Source: Mangifera indica (Eukaryota > Streptophyta > Magnoliopsida > Sapindales > Anacardiaceae). From it: a stretch of 64,000 bases of DNA. Where the stretch lies: contig NC_058145.1 in NCBI RefSeq assembly GCF_011075055.1, positions 13,823,894 to 13,887,893 of the forward strand. Reading direction: 5' to 3'. Of this stretch, positions 1 to 11,900 are shown piece by piece (positions within the stretch are counted from its first letter, which is position 1; every line of letters starts with the position of its first letter). Both the position numbers and the translations under genes were made by a program. The notes beneath the pieces were generated by a model that saw nothing but the letters and a program-made list of their open reading frames with translations, made no database searches and was not told the origin of the DNA.

Positions 1-864
1 GTACCTAGTAAATAGCATTTTTAATCAAGATTTTTTTTGATGGTTGTGGTAATTAAGATTTTCATTTTATTCGGAATGAAATGGATAGAAAGAAAACTGA
101 GACTAAAGCCTTGTATAAAACTTTACTGTTAAATTGTAAACTGAAGGGTACTCTCTGCTCCTGATAATAAATTCTGAGGGCCATAGGGTGTGCAACCCCT
201 TAAAATTCATGATATGCTTTCTGTTCTCATTTCATAGATGAGGTTAATGTTGATTTTTTAATTTAATTCCTGCTGCTGTGTCATGACTAGACTTTTGGAT
301 TCCCTTGACCTATATTGACAATGATTAAACCCATATTGCACTGATCAAGGTAAGGCCCCATCTAAATTATTGAATGGAAGAGACTGGATTGAGATGAATT
401 CATGTATTTGGATCTATTTACACCTTCATAAAATGGATTTCATTTTAAGTTTCATATGATGGTTAGGAAAACTTGATATTTAATTTCATAAAAGGTAATG
501 ATTTTTTGTACTGCGGTGGAGGGAAATTTCCCTTGAGAAAATGAGTGGTATGTTCACTAGCAGAAGTAAATGCATGCATCTCTATAGTCGTAAGTATACC
601 ATGTTTTTTTGAAAAAACTTCCATATTTATCAAGAACTTCAGTATGGATATTAAGCCAGTGACTTGCTTTGAGCTTCAATTCCCTCTTTTTTCTTCTCAC
701 TTTTATGTTTAGTGCACTCAAAAGGGGCTGATTAAAAGATACATTAGGTGAAATATGTTTTTAAAGGAAAAGAAGGAAATATCTTGCTTCTTGATTACAC
801 AATTTTTACCATTTTGTTTTTTAATAGGAAATGGACGTTAACTTTGTGTTTGTGTCCTGGGCAG
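1..864. other. AT-rich stretch, probably intron of the OTU gene
   Basis: No exon could be recognised here. The next segment is an internal exon of a gene read on the plus strand, so this stretch is most simply the intron before it; the earlier exons must lie outside the window. The end is a normal acceptor (gggcag just before position 865). Confidence 0.45.
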
Positions 865-1554
865 TAATCTATCTGAGCTTTTGGGCAGAAGTACACTACA
901 ACTCTATATGCCCACCAGGAGGTAAATATCCACTCTTGCACTTCTGGACCTTATCTGGTGTGCTTTCTTTTTAACTCACATATAGAAGGGAAAAAACTCT
1001 GAACTTTTAGTGTAAAGTCCCAAGATTTTTTTTAAGGTGCTAGAAGTAGTTGAGTTGCTGAAAACAGACAATTATCTGTTATTTCTTATTTATTTGACCT
1101 CAAAATTTTTGTTTGACATTGAATATAATTCAAATTCAAGTGTTGGGAGGAGTGTTTAGTCAGTTGCCAAGATGCATATGATTATGACAGACTATATGTT
1201 GTTTTTTGCAGTCATATGTTACAGATTTTCGACAATCTGAAAAATGTGACCACCATTGTAGTTATTAGAGTTTTGTCAAACAAGTTGTTGAATTTAATCC
1301 CTCAAACTGATCCTAAACAAAATAAGACTAGGTAGGATCATCCAGACGACCAGGTTTTGTGATATATTGCCTAGTTGTTTGGTAACTTAGGATGATTGGG
1401 TGACTACCTGGCATGTTTCTTTGGTTCTTTGGGTTCCATACTGTGTTAAATGTCTCAATCTTTCAGAACTGTCTAACCATTTTCATATACCTTGTGTTTT
1501 TTCAAAGATTAACAATGCTTCATTTATGCCATTGCTTCAGATGAGCCTGAATGA
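865..1554 (+). CDS. OTU-family cysteine protease (deubiquitinase), 3' end only
   Basis: Seen: an exon at 865-921, between a gggcag acceptor and a GTAAAT donor, encodes IYLSFWAEVHYNSICPPG. The WAEVHYNS block carries the last catalytic His of plant OTU-domain deubiquitinases and normally stands close to the C terminus. The only good downstream acceptor is cttcag at 1540. Joining there gives DEPE and a stop at 1552-1554. One base out of frame, the same exon reads ETKKKKIWRLF and stops at 1588, which resembles the basic, aromatic tail of this family. Known: these enzymes remove ubiquitin, with a Cys near the start of the OTU domain; that part is outside the window. Inferred: either the tail was lost by a frameshift or an alternative junction restores it. 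Start, length and catalytic Cys cannot be judged here. Confidence 0.65.
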
Positions 1555-1588
1555 GACCAAGAAGAAGAAAATATGGCGATTGTTTTGA

Positions 1589-2270
1589 AATAAGCAATTG
1601 TCACCAAATGGTTACGAGTGATGGTAATGATCAACTTCAGTGTTTTGACTATTTGATATTGAAATGTTTGTGTGTTGCTTTTACTAGAAGATGCAACTTC
1701 CTCATAACTGGTTTGAATCAGGAGCCATTCTATTTGGATTTTAAGGTCAGATACCATAAAAAAGGCAGAATTTCTTGGTGATGTTGTGTTTGGCCTCATC
1801 TGTATATGCCCTCCCCTTTTAAGGAAACTCTCGTCTGCATTCATATATAATAAGATTCTTTTTCTTTTTCATGTAAACTGGCAATCTCTGCCCTTTGTGC
1901 TCAATTGTTTCCTTAATGAAGCTTGAACTAATTTCATTTTATCATTGTTAAGTTTATTCAGAAAGCTGGAACGAAGTTGCATTCATTTATGTGCAAAAGG
2001 CAGTTCTTTGCAGTTTGCATTGAAGGTATGGTTTTTACTTTTAAGCAACAGAGATCTTTTTTTTTCTCTTTTTAAACTGTGGCTCAATAAGATATCAACT
2101 GAATATTTTATTTCATCACTCCTATTTCAACATCTCATGTCCAATAACATTAAAAAATTAAAAAAATTTATTTTTTCTTTAGAATTTTTTCAAAACGTAA
2201 CACAAAAAGGCTAATTTTATGCCAAATATAAATGATATAATGCTTGTATATTAAATATAGATTAAAGCAT
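1589..2270. other. 3' flank of the OTU gene
   Basis: Probable 3' untranslated region followed by AT-rich DNA. Short open frames on both strands have no recognisable motif and no coding-like composition. No RNA gene was seen. Confidence 0.4.
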
Positions 2271-2279
2271 GATCGGTCC

Positions 2280-3490
2280 TTGAAGAAAATATAGGTTGAG
2301 GTAATAACCTATGTCTACCATGCATTTGCACAGACTCCTCCATTAATGCATGAAATACTTCGTGTAATTTATTAAAGGAGTAGGATTTGGAATGACAAAC
2401 CTCATTGTCCAAGTCACCTAATGCCATTAAGCATATGTTTGCCTTCTTTTCCTCCTATTCACTTCGGTCACTAGAGTCATCACTACCACTCCACATTGCG
2501 CCGAGCACCTTCTTATACTTATTGTCTCTTTTGTCTTTTGTCATCCATTTTGATTAAAGACAATCTTGTTTGATGTGATCGAGCTTCTTATAACACATAA
2601 TATCTTACTTGCCTTTATCGTCATCATCTTCTACTCTATGCCTTCAAAAATTCTTCCCTTTACTTTTCTTGTTTTGTGAGAAAAATCTAGTAAATTTTCT
2701 AGCAAGAAGATTTGTGTCTTCTTTTTCCCTGGTTGAATCTTCTTCTTCTTCCTCCTCTCCATTTTCTACTTTAAGAACACCCTCCTTAATCTTGTTCTCT
2801 ACTTCTCTAGGTTTCCATTTCATTTCGAAGGTCAAGAGGCTATATATCACTCATCCCTTTGCATTTTGCTAAATTCTTTTGATTCTTCTATTGTTATTAT
2901 CTTTATACTCCATGTATTCGATAATGATCTTGAAATCTTTTTATATTATTGGATAGTTTCAAACTTTTTTCGCAAAACCTTTCAAATTATTAACCAAATT
3001 TGAAAATCTCTTATACATGTTTGTTATGTTCTAATTTGAATTTATTTTTAATAATTCATATTCTCTAAAGAATAACTCTATTTTAGATTCTTTAACTTGA
3101 CTCGTACTTTCATGAGTCGCTTGGAGAATTCTCACACTTTCTTCATCAAATCATATGCGGATACTCAGTTGAACTCTATGGAATCCAATGCAAGAATTCT
3201 TTAGAATTCTTTTCATCTTTTTTAGTATTGTCATCTTCATCTTTTGGATCAATTGTTAGGAAGTTGTTGGGGACAAAGTTACCATCTTTCATAACTTGTG
3301 ATCCACACGCCTAATATGAAATCTCAATTTAATTTTCCATTGCATATAAGAGTCTATTAGTGCAATGTCATTCACTAAGCCCTGTGATGTCCTAGCCATT
3401 TTATAGATCATCAAACCCTAAATTCACAAAAATTTCTCTCCTAGGTCCAAACTCTGATATCAGTTTTAAAACTAAATGGCCGATATACTT
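2280..3490 (-). mobile_element. Ty1/copia retrotransposon remnant (gag), degenerate
   Basis: Seen, reading the minus strand: a primer-binding-like TGATATCAGAG near 3445, then MARTSQGLVND, then blocks such as DEESVRILQATHESTSQVKE, KITTIEESKEFSKMQRDE, and an acidic Glu-rich linker near 2700-2750. These are followed by a broken zinc knuckle in which GHIKxDC appears as DHIKQDC, a KKVLGAMWSGSDD stretch and the NICLMALGD motif. This order is that of plant copia Gag proteins (UBN2 domain, CCHC knuckle, NLCLMA tail). Several stops and frameshifts interrupt it, so it cannot make Gag. No protease, integrase or reverse transcriptase follows, and no second LTR was found; it is a 5' fragment. It lies between the OTU gene and the TCP gene. 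Confidence 0.75.
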
Positions 3491-3494
3491 ACGG

Positions 3495-4090
3495 AGGGGG
3501 ATGAATAGGAATGTAAACAATTATGGCAGAATTAAAATTTATTTTAGACAGACCAAATTAATGCAAATGAAATATTTGTGTTATGGCAAGAGTTGATTGG
3601 TGATTGCCTTTCAGTGTGCAATGATAAGCCTCACATATATGGAAAGTAAATCTCAACAGAATTACCCCTGTAATAATCAGGTGAGTGAATTTGCAAGTGG
3701 TTTCTAGGCAGTCCTGTGAAAATCGAGGCACAATGACAAAGCAAATTGAGTTGGCATAAAAAGATTACTTGGCGTACAATACTAATGTCAGCAACGTGCA
3801 GCAAATGAGGCTCATTGGACGACCCGAAAACTGAAACTTTATGACAGAATTTAATGGAGAAAACCCAACTATGATAGTAATAAGAAGATTAAAGATAAAC
3901 GTCAACGCACTTTTCACTCCATCTATTCTTTAATTTATTTCATTCTTTGTTTGTTCTTTTCCTCTTCATCTTCTAACATACTAAGGAGATTACGCACAAA
4001 ATTAAAAATCGGAACATTACTGCAACTGAGTCTGAAAGCAAATTAAAGAGCTACATAGTTTTTATATATGGAGAACACGCAGCTTTCTTC
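3495..4090. other. Spacer between copia remnant and TCP gene
   Basis: The side next to the copia remnant may include the end of its LTR. The part nearest 4090 should contain the 3' untranslated region of the minus-strand TCP gene. Nothing else was recognised. Confidence 0.4.
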
Positions 4091-4093
4091 CGA

Positions 4094-4696
4094 TTACTCC
4101 GGTAAATCCTCCTGGTTTTCGTCATTATCTGGCAAATGCACTTTTTCAAACAAGGACATCTCGTTCACAGTAAACGCCATATCAAAATTCGGCAAGATGT
4201 CAAACTCATAAGTTGACAGTGCAGGTTCAGCAATATCATTAACAGCCATGGAACTTGAACCCACAGAAATATTCTTCAACATTCCTTGATTCTGTTCAGG
4301 GAGGAGTTTGGCCTCAGAAAAACTCAAAGAAGGCGCAGTCAAAGCCAAAAGCATAGGTGAATTCGGGACATTTACAGGAACAGGAGGATTATTATTATTA
4401 TTATTAACACCTTTTCCAGTGGCCGCCGTGATGGATGGCTCAGCTTTCCGTAAGAGCCATGCAATGGTCTCACCGTCAGTCTTGTAACCCAGTTCGCGAG
4501 TCAGCTGAAAGATCCGCGCGGCACACAGAGCGGGCAAACGGATACGCCTGTCTCTGCCTTCCACCCTTATACGGCGATCTTTGTGTGTTTTGCCGGTGAC
4601 AAGCCTGTTGGTTTTTGAGCTACCGGTTGTGTTTAGAGAAACGGATGGTTTCATGAGTTTTGTAGTTTTCTTTGATGACAAGCCTTCAAGACTCAT
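4094..4696 (-). CDS. Class I TCP transcription factor
   Basis: Known role: TCP proteins bind GC-rich promoter sites through a non-canonical basic helix-loop-helix and control cell proliferation and organ growth. Seen: one intronless frame of 200 residues. The TCP domain covers about residues 37-91: basic region [15 protein letters not shown], then [17 protein letters not shown], the GETIAWLL helix and [12 protein letters not shown]. The short basic region and the [12 protein letters not shown] helix mark class I (PCF type). Downstream is a run of Asn (about 98-103) and an acidic Asn/Glu-rich tail. The length matches small class I members such as TCP11 and TCP16 (about 165-190 aa). The basic region has Arg/Asp where most class I proteins have KVxGRGRR, so DNA preference may differ. 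A TATA box sits 57 bp upstream. I am sure of the family, not of the exact orthologue. Confidence 0.93.
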   Translation of the reverse strand: MSLEGLSSKKTTKLMKPSVSLNTTGSSKTNRLVTGKTHKDRRIRVEGRDRRIRLPALCAARIFQLTRELGYKTDGETIAWLLRKAEPSITAATGKGVNNNNNNPPVPVNVPNSPMLLALTAPSLSFSEAKLLPEQNQGMLKNISVGSSSMAVNDIAEPALSTYEFDILPNFDMAFTVNEMSLFEKVHLPDNDENQEDLPE

Positions 4697-4752
4697 ATCT
4701 AGATTGATTTTCTTTGAATGTTACAATGAAAGAAGCAAGACTGCAACAGTGT

Positions 4753-4761
4753 TATATATAT
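4753..4761 (-). promoter_or_regulatory. TATA box of the TCP gene
   Basis: The minus strand reads TATATATAA about 57 bp before the TCP start codon, leaving room for a leader of about 25-30 nt. Confidence 0.6.
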
Positions 4762-4799
4762 ACACATATTGAGAAAAGACAAGAGAGTGAGACATAGCA

Positions 4800-5985
4800 T
4801 GCGAGTGAGAGATCTTTTTCCTTTTTTTTAAATGTTTTGTACATAATTTGACCGAGACCAAATTATTTGGTGTAAGCCTGTTGATGCTCCAACAGCAAAA
4901 GAGGGGTTTTATGTATACAATGATATATGCCCAAATCGTTTTTAGTGATATTTTTAAATTAAAATTTTAATTTATATAATATAATAATTGTAGAATCAAT
5001 TATTAGACCCGTAATTTTATCCGTTTAATATGAGTAATTTGAATACACACTTTTAAGGATAAAATAAATACTCAATTATATAATGATATATTATTAAAAT
5101 ATTTAATTATATATTCGAAACTATATACATATAACATTACTCCTTTCCTAATACATTATAATATCTTTCATTTTTGGGCATTGTCCAAATTCTGAAACTA
5201 TCAAGGCAGGATATATCCCAAATACCTCTTAAACTGCAAATTGTTTTAGTTGCTGCATAGTAAGGCTAAAGGAAGTGAAGTAATTAAGTTAAGAGTGCAT
5301 TTTTCTGAGACCGTCGGATGTCATGATGGTGAAATCCAGTGGCTAATATCTAGCCATTAATGTTCTTCTTGCAGGTGTGTGATCAGTTATTTTACTACCG
5401 TTACCAAGGAATTGAATGTATTATTATGTATTGCTTGGCAATAATTAATTTCTAATACCAGATTCTACTTACTAAATATTCTTTAATTCTGAATTAAATG
5501 GTCTATACAAATAATTTGTACTGTGATTTCTAACAATTGCATATTTTAATTCATGTTTTAGTATTTGATTGTTGATTTGGAGATAAAGGCAATAAATATT
5601 CTTTCAATTGATTAAGTTATTAGATATCTAGGTATTATTTATTATTTCTTTCCTCTTTGATTACCACAAACTTATGAAAATTATTTATTAGTTCAATTTT
5701 CCTTTCAACCCTCAATCTTACAAATTTAATTCATGTGTCACACATTTATATGGAAAAGTCTGTATTACAACATTAATATTGGCAGAAGACAAAAAAAAAA
5801 AAACGTATAATCATCCGAACACGTCGCCTCAATTTGTTATTATATAAATTTATGTATACAAATTGAGATGATAACTTATAATTAAGCGATGTAATTATTT
5901 TTTTTTTTCAATTTAAAATCTAACAATCAGACACTATCACTTCAATAAGATGGTGAAGTCTGAATAATGACACCAACAATATTGA
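4800..5985. other. AT-rich intergenic DNA
   Basis: No gene was seen. The stretch is rich in A and T runs. A weak relative of the short AT-rich palindromic repeats found elsewhere in the window may lie around 5030-5150. Confidence 0.4.
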
Positions 5986-5989
5986 CAAT

Positions 5990-6290
5990 AACTAAGATCA
6001 GATTTGAATCAAATTTGTTCAAACTCAAGTTTGAACTCGACTTGAACAAACCCAAAATAAGTTAGACTCAAACGAGCTCAAGCTCAAGCCTAAGAGTTTA
6101 ATATTTTCTAAATCGATTTTGAATCCAAGCTACTTTCAAGTCTGAAAAATTTGAAACGCATCAACGTGATATTGTTTTAATATCGATAAGAGTTTGAACA
6201 CCTTTAAAACGAGTTTAAGCTTGAGCTCGAGTTTTGCTTCACTGAAGTTGAGCAGAGCTCGAGTTTGCCTCAACTCGAATCCAGCTGTAA
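5990..6290. repeat. Dispersed CGAGCTCGA-type repeat
   Basis: The stretch is packed with variants of AAACTCGAGCTCAAGCTT and TTGAACTCGA in both orientations, and its two ends are roughly inverted (TCAAACTCAAGTTTGAACTC against GAGTTGAGGCAAACTCGAGC). Similar stretches occur near 20090-20400, 30190-30540 and 57750-57830. It looks like a dispersed plant repeat of unknown class. Confidence 0.45.
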
Positions 6291-6513
6291 CGGCAACCGC
6301 TTCATTTACTGTCTTCTTATTGGGCCTCTACTTTTGGGCTGGGCTGGGCTGAGCTGTGTTGACGCTGAATCAAAAGTTAGGTCTTTAAAGCCCATCATTG
6401 TCTACCGAGCCCTGGCGTGGTAAGTGAATTCTATTTAGGAGAAGCACCGGCACTGGCCCAATCAAAAGAAAACACTCCTTGTTCTAAGTTTAGCTTTAAA
6501 TACTGTAATCGCA

Positions 6514-6522
6514 AGTTTTAAT
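6514..6522. repeat. Target-site duplication, left copy
   Basis: AGTTTTAAT directly precedes the foldback element. The identical 9 bp follows it at 7663-7671. Confidence 0.85.
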
Positions 6523-6802
6523 GAGATATTAATTAAAATAAGCAAAAATTTTTTCGTTTATATCTTTTTAGGCAAACACACAGTAGTTTTACTTTTATAA
6601 GTAAATTTTTTTGTAACTCTAAAAATACCCTCCCAGCCCTGTAGCTGTAGGCGCTGGAAGGAAGGTGTGATGCACGCGGTGCGTGCGCAGTGCGCGCGGT
6701 GTGTACGGTGCGTACGTAGTGCACGCGGTGCGTGCCCAGTGTGCAGTGCGTACAGAATGCGCGCACCCTCATATAATATATATAAACAACTGCATGCACA
6801 CT

Positions 6803-6865
<63 letters not shown>

Positions 6866-7016
6866 TAAAAAATATAATAAATAAATAAATATTAAATATT
6901 ATAATATTTAATAAATATAGATAAATAATAATAATAATTTTTAAATATATATTATATTATTATATATATTTAAAAATTATTATTATTATTTATATATTAT
7001 ATTAAATATTATAATA

Positions 7017-7096
<80 letters not shown>

Positions 7097-7662
7097 GAAA
7101 GACTGCACGAGTGCGCGCACCCTTCCTCTTTTATATATATGAGAAAGGGTGCGCGCACTGCACACGCACTGCGCGCACCCTTTCTCTTTTTTTTTTATAT
7201 ATATATAATAAATATTATAATATTTAATATAATATATAAAAATAATAATAATAATAATTTTTGAATATATATTATATTATTATATATATTTATTATATTA
7301 TAATATTATATATAATATATATTTAAAAATTATTATTATTATTATTTAGGTATATTATATTAAATATTATAATATTTAATATAGATTTATTTATTATATT
7401 TTTTAAATATTATATTATATTATTTTAAATATATATATATATATATATATATGAGGGTATACGCACTCTGCACGCACCGCGTGCACTGCGCGCACTCCTC
7501 ACGCACCGCGCGCACCACACCTTCTTTCCAGCGCCTACAGCTACAGGGCTGGAAGGGTATTTTTGGAGTTATAAAAAAATTTGCTTATAAAAGTAAAACT
7601 ACTGTGTGTTTGCCTAAAAAGGTATAAGCAGAAAAATTTTTGTCTATTTTAATTAATATCCC
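6523..7662. mobile_element. Mutator-type foldback element (non-autonomous), 1140 bp
   Basis: Seen: two arms of about 260-280 bp in inverted orientation. The left arm starts GAGATATTAATTAAAATA; the right arm read inward on the minus strand starts GGGATATTAATTAAAATA. They then agree almost base for base through the CACACAGTAGTTTTACTTTT and CCAGCCCTGTAGCTGTAGGC blocks and into alternating GCGC/GTGC tracts. The centre holds long TA dinucleotide runs (6811-6860 and 7021-7090), AATAAT/TTATTA inverted pairs and a smaller GC-rich hairpin at 7105-7190. The element is flanked by perfect 9-bp direct repeats. Known: 9-bp duplications with long terminal inverted repeats are the mark of the Mutator superfamily. 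There is no transposase frame, so it would need a helper. The open frames inside are products of the repeats. Confidence 0.85.
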
Positions 7663-7671
7663 AGTTTTAAT
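7663..7671. repeat. Target-site duplication, right copy
   Basis: AGTTTTAAT, identical to 6514-6522. Confidence 0.85.
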
Positions 7672-8530
7672 TCCTCAGTAAATTTAATATTTATTTCTTG
7701 CATAAATCTAACTCTAAAATTTCATAATCTTTGAAATATTTTTTAAAATATTTGTTTATCTGATAAAAATATACTAATACAATAATCATATAATAAAATG
7801 AATTTAAAATTTATATTAAAAAAGACAATGAAGTGTAAATAAAAAACTTAATTAAGATTAAATGTTGAGTAAATAATTTTTAAAATTTCTATTAAAATAA
7901 AAAATAATCTTAATAATTAAAATTCTAATCACATGACATGAGGGTTGTAAATGAATATGAGTAATTTTATATTTCTCATTTGTTTTCTGGCCTCATTACA
8001 CTCTTCCTTTCGTAAATTTTAAAAACGATGTTTTTTTTTCGCTTTTACCCTACTATGTTAATATAATTTATTAATTTTTATGATAAAGATACGAAAAAGA
8101 AATAAAAAGCCTTTTATTACTTTGAATGTATATTATAACTAAATATATTTTGCTACAAAACTTTGTTAAGTATAATTTTAATTCTAGGTTATAGTAATTT
8201 GAGGATTAACACCCGTTACAATGAATACGGTTAGCAATAATTAGAATCGTATTAGAATAATATGATTTTGTTTGTAATCCTACTGTTTTAGTGTAATTCA
8301 TTGTAAATCATATCAAAATGGTAAAATTCTTATTTGAATCCTACTATAGTTTATATGTAATCCTATTATAGTTTTAACTATAATTAGCGAGATTATAATT
8401 TTTAGAGTGATTAAAATTAGAGTTAAGAGTTTTATTTTATTTTTTTCATATAAAGATAACGAATTAAATGATAATTATTTAAGTTAATAAAAAATAATTT
8501 ATTTATGATTTAATTAAGATAATAAAACTA
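7672..8530. other. AT-rich intergenic DNA
   Basis: No gene was seen. The part at 8200-8400 repeats short phrases such as TAATCCTAnTnTAGTTT, which may be a decayed small repeat. Confidence 0.35.
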
Positions 8531-8532
8531 TA

Positions 8533-8690
8533 AATACATATTTTTTGTATATAATTTAGATATACTGATAATATGTCATCGTTGTGATTGGATAATTTTG
8601 AATTAAAGATAAAGTGACAATTAATTAAATAATAATATATCATTTATATACTTAAATTATATAAAAAAAATGTATATATTATAATATTAG
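8533..8690. repeat. Short AT-rich palindromic repeat (possible MITE)
   Basis: The left arm (ATACATATTTTTTGTATATA near 8535) is matched in inverted orientation by the right arm ending near 8685 (ATAAAAAAAATGTATAT). The inner phrase GTGATTGGATAATTTTGAATT recurs in related form near 59100 and 41110. No target duplication could be defined. Confidence 0.4.
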
Positions 8691-8845
8691 TATAGGGAAA
8701 ATTGTTCTCCCAAAAATTGAATTATATAAGAAGAGATTTAATTTCAACTAAACTTTGACCATTAAAAAAATCTTAAGCGTGTATCTTTGAGAAAAATTGG
8801 CTGGGCCGGGTGCGGGATGGGTTCCATCCATTCTACGAATCGAAA

Positions 8846-8863
8846 GAATCTTCTGGAAGCTCC
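8846..8863 (+). promoter_or_regulatory. Heat-shock element of the CPN60 alpha gene
   Basis: GAATCTTCTGGAAGCTCC holds four alternating modules at exact 5-bp spacing: GAA, TTC, GAA and TCC (the last a one-base variant of TTC). It lies about 95 bp before the start codon. Two more GAA triplets stand just upstream (8837 and 8842). This matches the consensus bound by heat-shock factors. Confidence 0.75.
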
Positions 8864-8956
8864 AGACTCTTCTAATAAAAATGGAGCCAACTAAACCCTA
8901 ACTTAGAGTCTTAAGAGCTTTCTCGTAGTTGCCTCCTTATCCACACGCAGCAGAAA

Positions 8957-11900
8957 ATGGCTTCTTCTAATGCTCTTTCGTCAGCTGCTATTTTCTGCTC
9001 TCCCAAACGGGTATTAATCTGAACAAATTTCGTTAATCTGATTTCATTTCAAATTGTTTACTGAATTGTAATGTTTTCCAGGGGAGTCTGGTAAGAAGAC
9101 AGCAGAGTAATAACCAGAGAGTAAATTATAGAAGATTTTCTGTCCGAGCAGCTGCAAAGGAGATTGCCTTTGATCAGAACTCCAGAACTGCAATGCAGGC
9201 CGGCATAGATAAGCTTTCAGATGCTGTTGCTTTGACTCTCGGTCCCAGAGGTATTAAAATCCTTTCAAGTTGCAGTTTCAGTGGAACCTTAGGGATTTAT
9301 CTAAAGGATTTTTTATCTTTTTTTTTGTAGTTAGTGAGGAAGCCTGTTTATTTGTGAAAACTTAATTTAATTTTATGCAATTTGAATGGCTCAGCAGGAA
9401 ATGACCGAAATTACTGAAGGATAACTGTTTGAATGTTTTAGCTATTTCCTTGTAGTATTCATTTCTTCCAACGAAGAAAATATTTTTTTTTATTGTTCTG
9501 TGTTAATCTTTGTTACCCTTGTTCTCTGGAATCGTGAGGATAGTCTTCTTTGTTTATTATCTTGTTGAATTGCAATGTGTCTAATTTCGGCATATTTTTT
9601 CTATTTTGAAGGGAGAAATGTTGTTCTGGATGAGTTTGGGAGTCCCAAGGTTGTTAATGATGGAGTAACAATAGCCCGAGCAATTGAGTTAGCTGATCCC
9701 ATGGAAAATGCTGGAGCTGCTCTTATTAGGGAGGTTGGCTTCAAATTTTTTAAGTATTTTCCATGTTAGTTCTGAAGTTAAATGTTGCTTTGCCTATCCA
9801 TTAAATGAGAGGTGACATGTTTCTGTTTGTCTTTAAGGTTGCAAGTAAAACAAATGACTCTGCAGGTGATGGGACAACGACTGCCTCAGTGCTTGCACGA
9901 GAAATCATTAAACTTGGGCTTTTGAGTGTCACCTCTGGTGCAAATCCAGTGTCAGTGAAGAGAGGAATTGATAAAACCGTACAAGGGTTGGTAGAAGAGC
10001 TTGAGAAGAAGGCTAGGCCTGTAAAAGGCCGTGAAGATATAAAAGGTATTTTGCTAGCTTGTATGATGATTCTATTGTCATCTCATGAGTTTTTATCCGA
10101 ACATTTCTTTGTTTCAGCAATGACAGCATTTACTTATTATTCTTCTTTATAGCTGTTGCTTCCATTTCTGCTGGGAACGATGACCTTATTGGGACAATGA
10201 TTGCTGATGCAATTGACAAGGTTGGGCCTGATGGTGTGTTGTCCATCGAATCATCATCCTCATTTGAGACTACCGTGGAAGTTGAGGAAGGAATGGAGGT
10301 CTGCATCTTTTTTTTTTTTTTTTTGGTTCTTTTGAGTTGGAAGTGGTATTATTTTACTTCTGGTCTTGATTCTAATATATGTGCTCCTGTTCTTCCCATT
10401 CATCTTGATATGCAGATTGACAGAGGTTACATTTCCCCCCAGTTTGTCACCAACCCAGAGAAATTAATTGTAGAATTTGAGAATGCTAGAGTGTTGATCA
10501 CAGATCAAAAGATTTCAGCTATAAAGGATATAATCCCCTTGTTAGAGAAGACTACACAATTAAGAGCTCCTTTGCTCATAATTGCTGAGGATGTCACTGG
10601 TGAGGCTCTGGCTACACTTGTTGTGAACAAGCTACGTGGTATCCTTAATGTTGCAGCTATTAAAGCTCCTGGTTTTGGTGAGCGAAGAAAAGCCCTTCTT
10701 CAAGATATTGCCATTTTGACTGGTAAGCAGTTTTATGCAAGTTAAAGATGATTCCTCTCATTATTAAATTGTATCCCTTTAATCTCTGTCTTTCTCCTTT
10801 TGATTTCCTACATGAGGTCTTAGCTCATCTGTATAGATTAGTAGTTGTGGTTTGATTGCAATTTGGTGATTACAAACACATTCTTAAATGGATTAGCAGT
10901 AAGTTAGTTAGTGACATTTGAATATGGTACTTAATTTGTGGATTCCTACTTAATGTTATCCAACAAGTTGTGGAGCATGCTTGCTATAGCTACAGTTCAT
11001 GTATTGGGCCGATGCAACTTTTTCTTTAGCAAGACTTTCTATTTCATGTTTATGTAAATCTTACATGATCAACTCATTCTGTATTCAGGAGCTGAGTTTC
11101 AAGCTAGTGATTTGGGCTTGCTCATTGAGAACACCTCAGTTGAACAGCTAGGTATAGCTAGGAAGGTGACCATTGCCAAGGACTCAACCACCATTATTGC
11201 AGATGCTGCATCAAAGGATGAGTTACAAGCTAGAATTTCTCAGCTGAAGAAAGAGTTGGCTGAGACAGATTCTGTATATGACACAGAGAAACTAGCTGAG
11301 AGAATTGCCAAATTGTCTGGTGGAGTTGCTGTTGTTAAAGTGGGAGCTGCAACAGAAACCGAGCTCGAGGACCGTAAGCTCCGCGTTGAAGATGCTAAGA
11401 ATGCAACTTTTGCTGCCATAGAGGAAGGGATTATACCTGGTGGTGGTGCTGCACTAGTTCACCTCTCTTCTTATGTTCCTGCAATTAAGGATAAGCTTGA
11501 GGATGCTGAGGAGCGGCTAGGTGCGGACATTGTGCAGAAGGTAAACACTGTTGCTAGTTGATAAATAACAGATGCTGAAATTGAATTTTAGAGAGATACT
11601 TCCATAATTTTTTATTTTTTATCATGTGATTGAACCTGTCGATTGATTGATGATCAAGCATTTTGAGATTTATGCTTTTAGTTTGGCTGATCATTATGTT
11701 TAAATGTAGGCTCTGGTGGCACCTGCATCACTGATAGCACAGAATGCCGGAGTTGAGGGTGAGGTTGTCGTGGAGAAGTTGAAAATCAGTGAATGGGAGA
11801 TTGGCTACAATGCCTTGACAGACAAGTATGAGAACCTACTGGAAGCTGGAGTGATTGATCCAGCAAAGGTGGCAAGATGTGCATTACAGAATGCAGCATC

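Noticed and set aside
6533..6868. Open frames of 60-90 codons on both strands
   Set aside because: They lie in the left arm of the foldback element; their Ala/His/Arg/Val and Ile-Tyr runs are products of GCGC and TA repeats.
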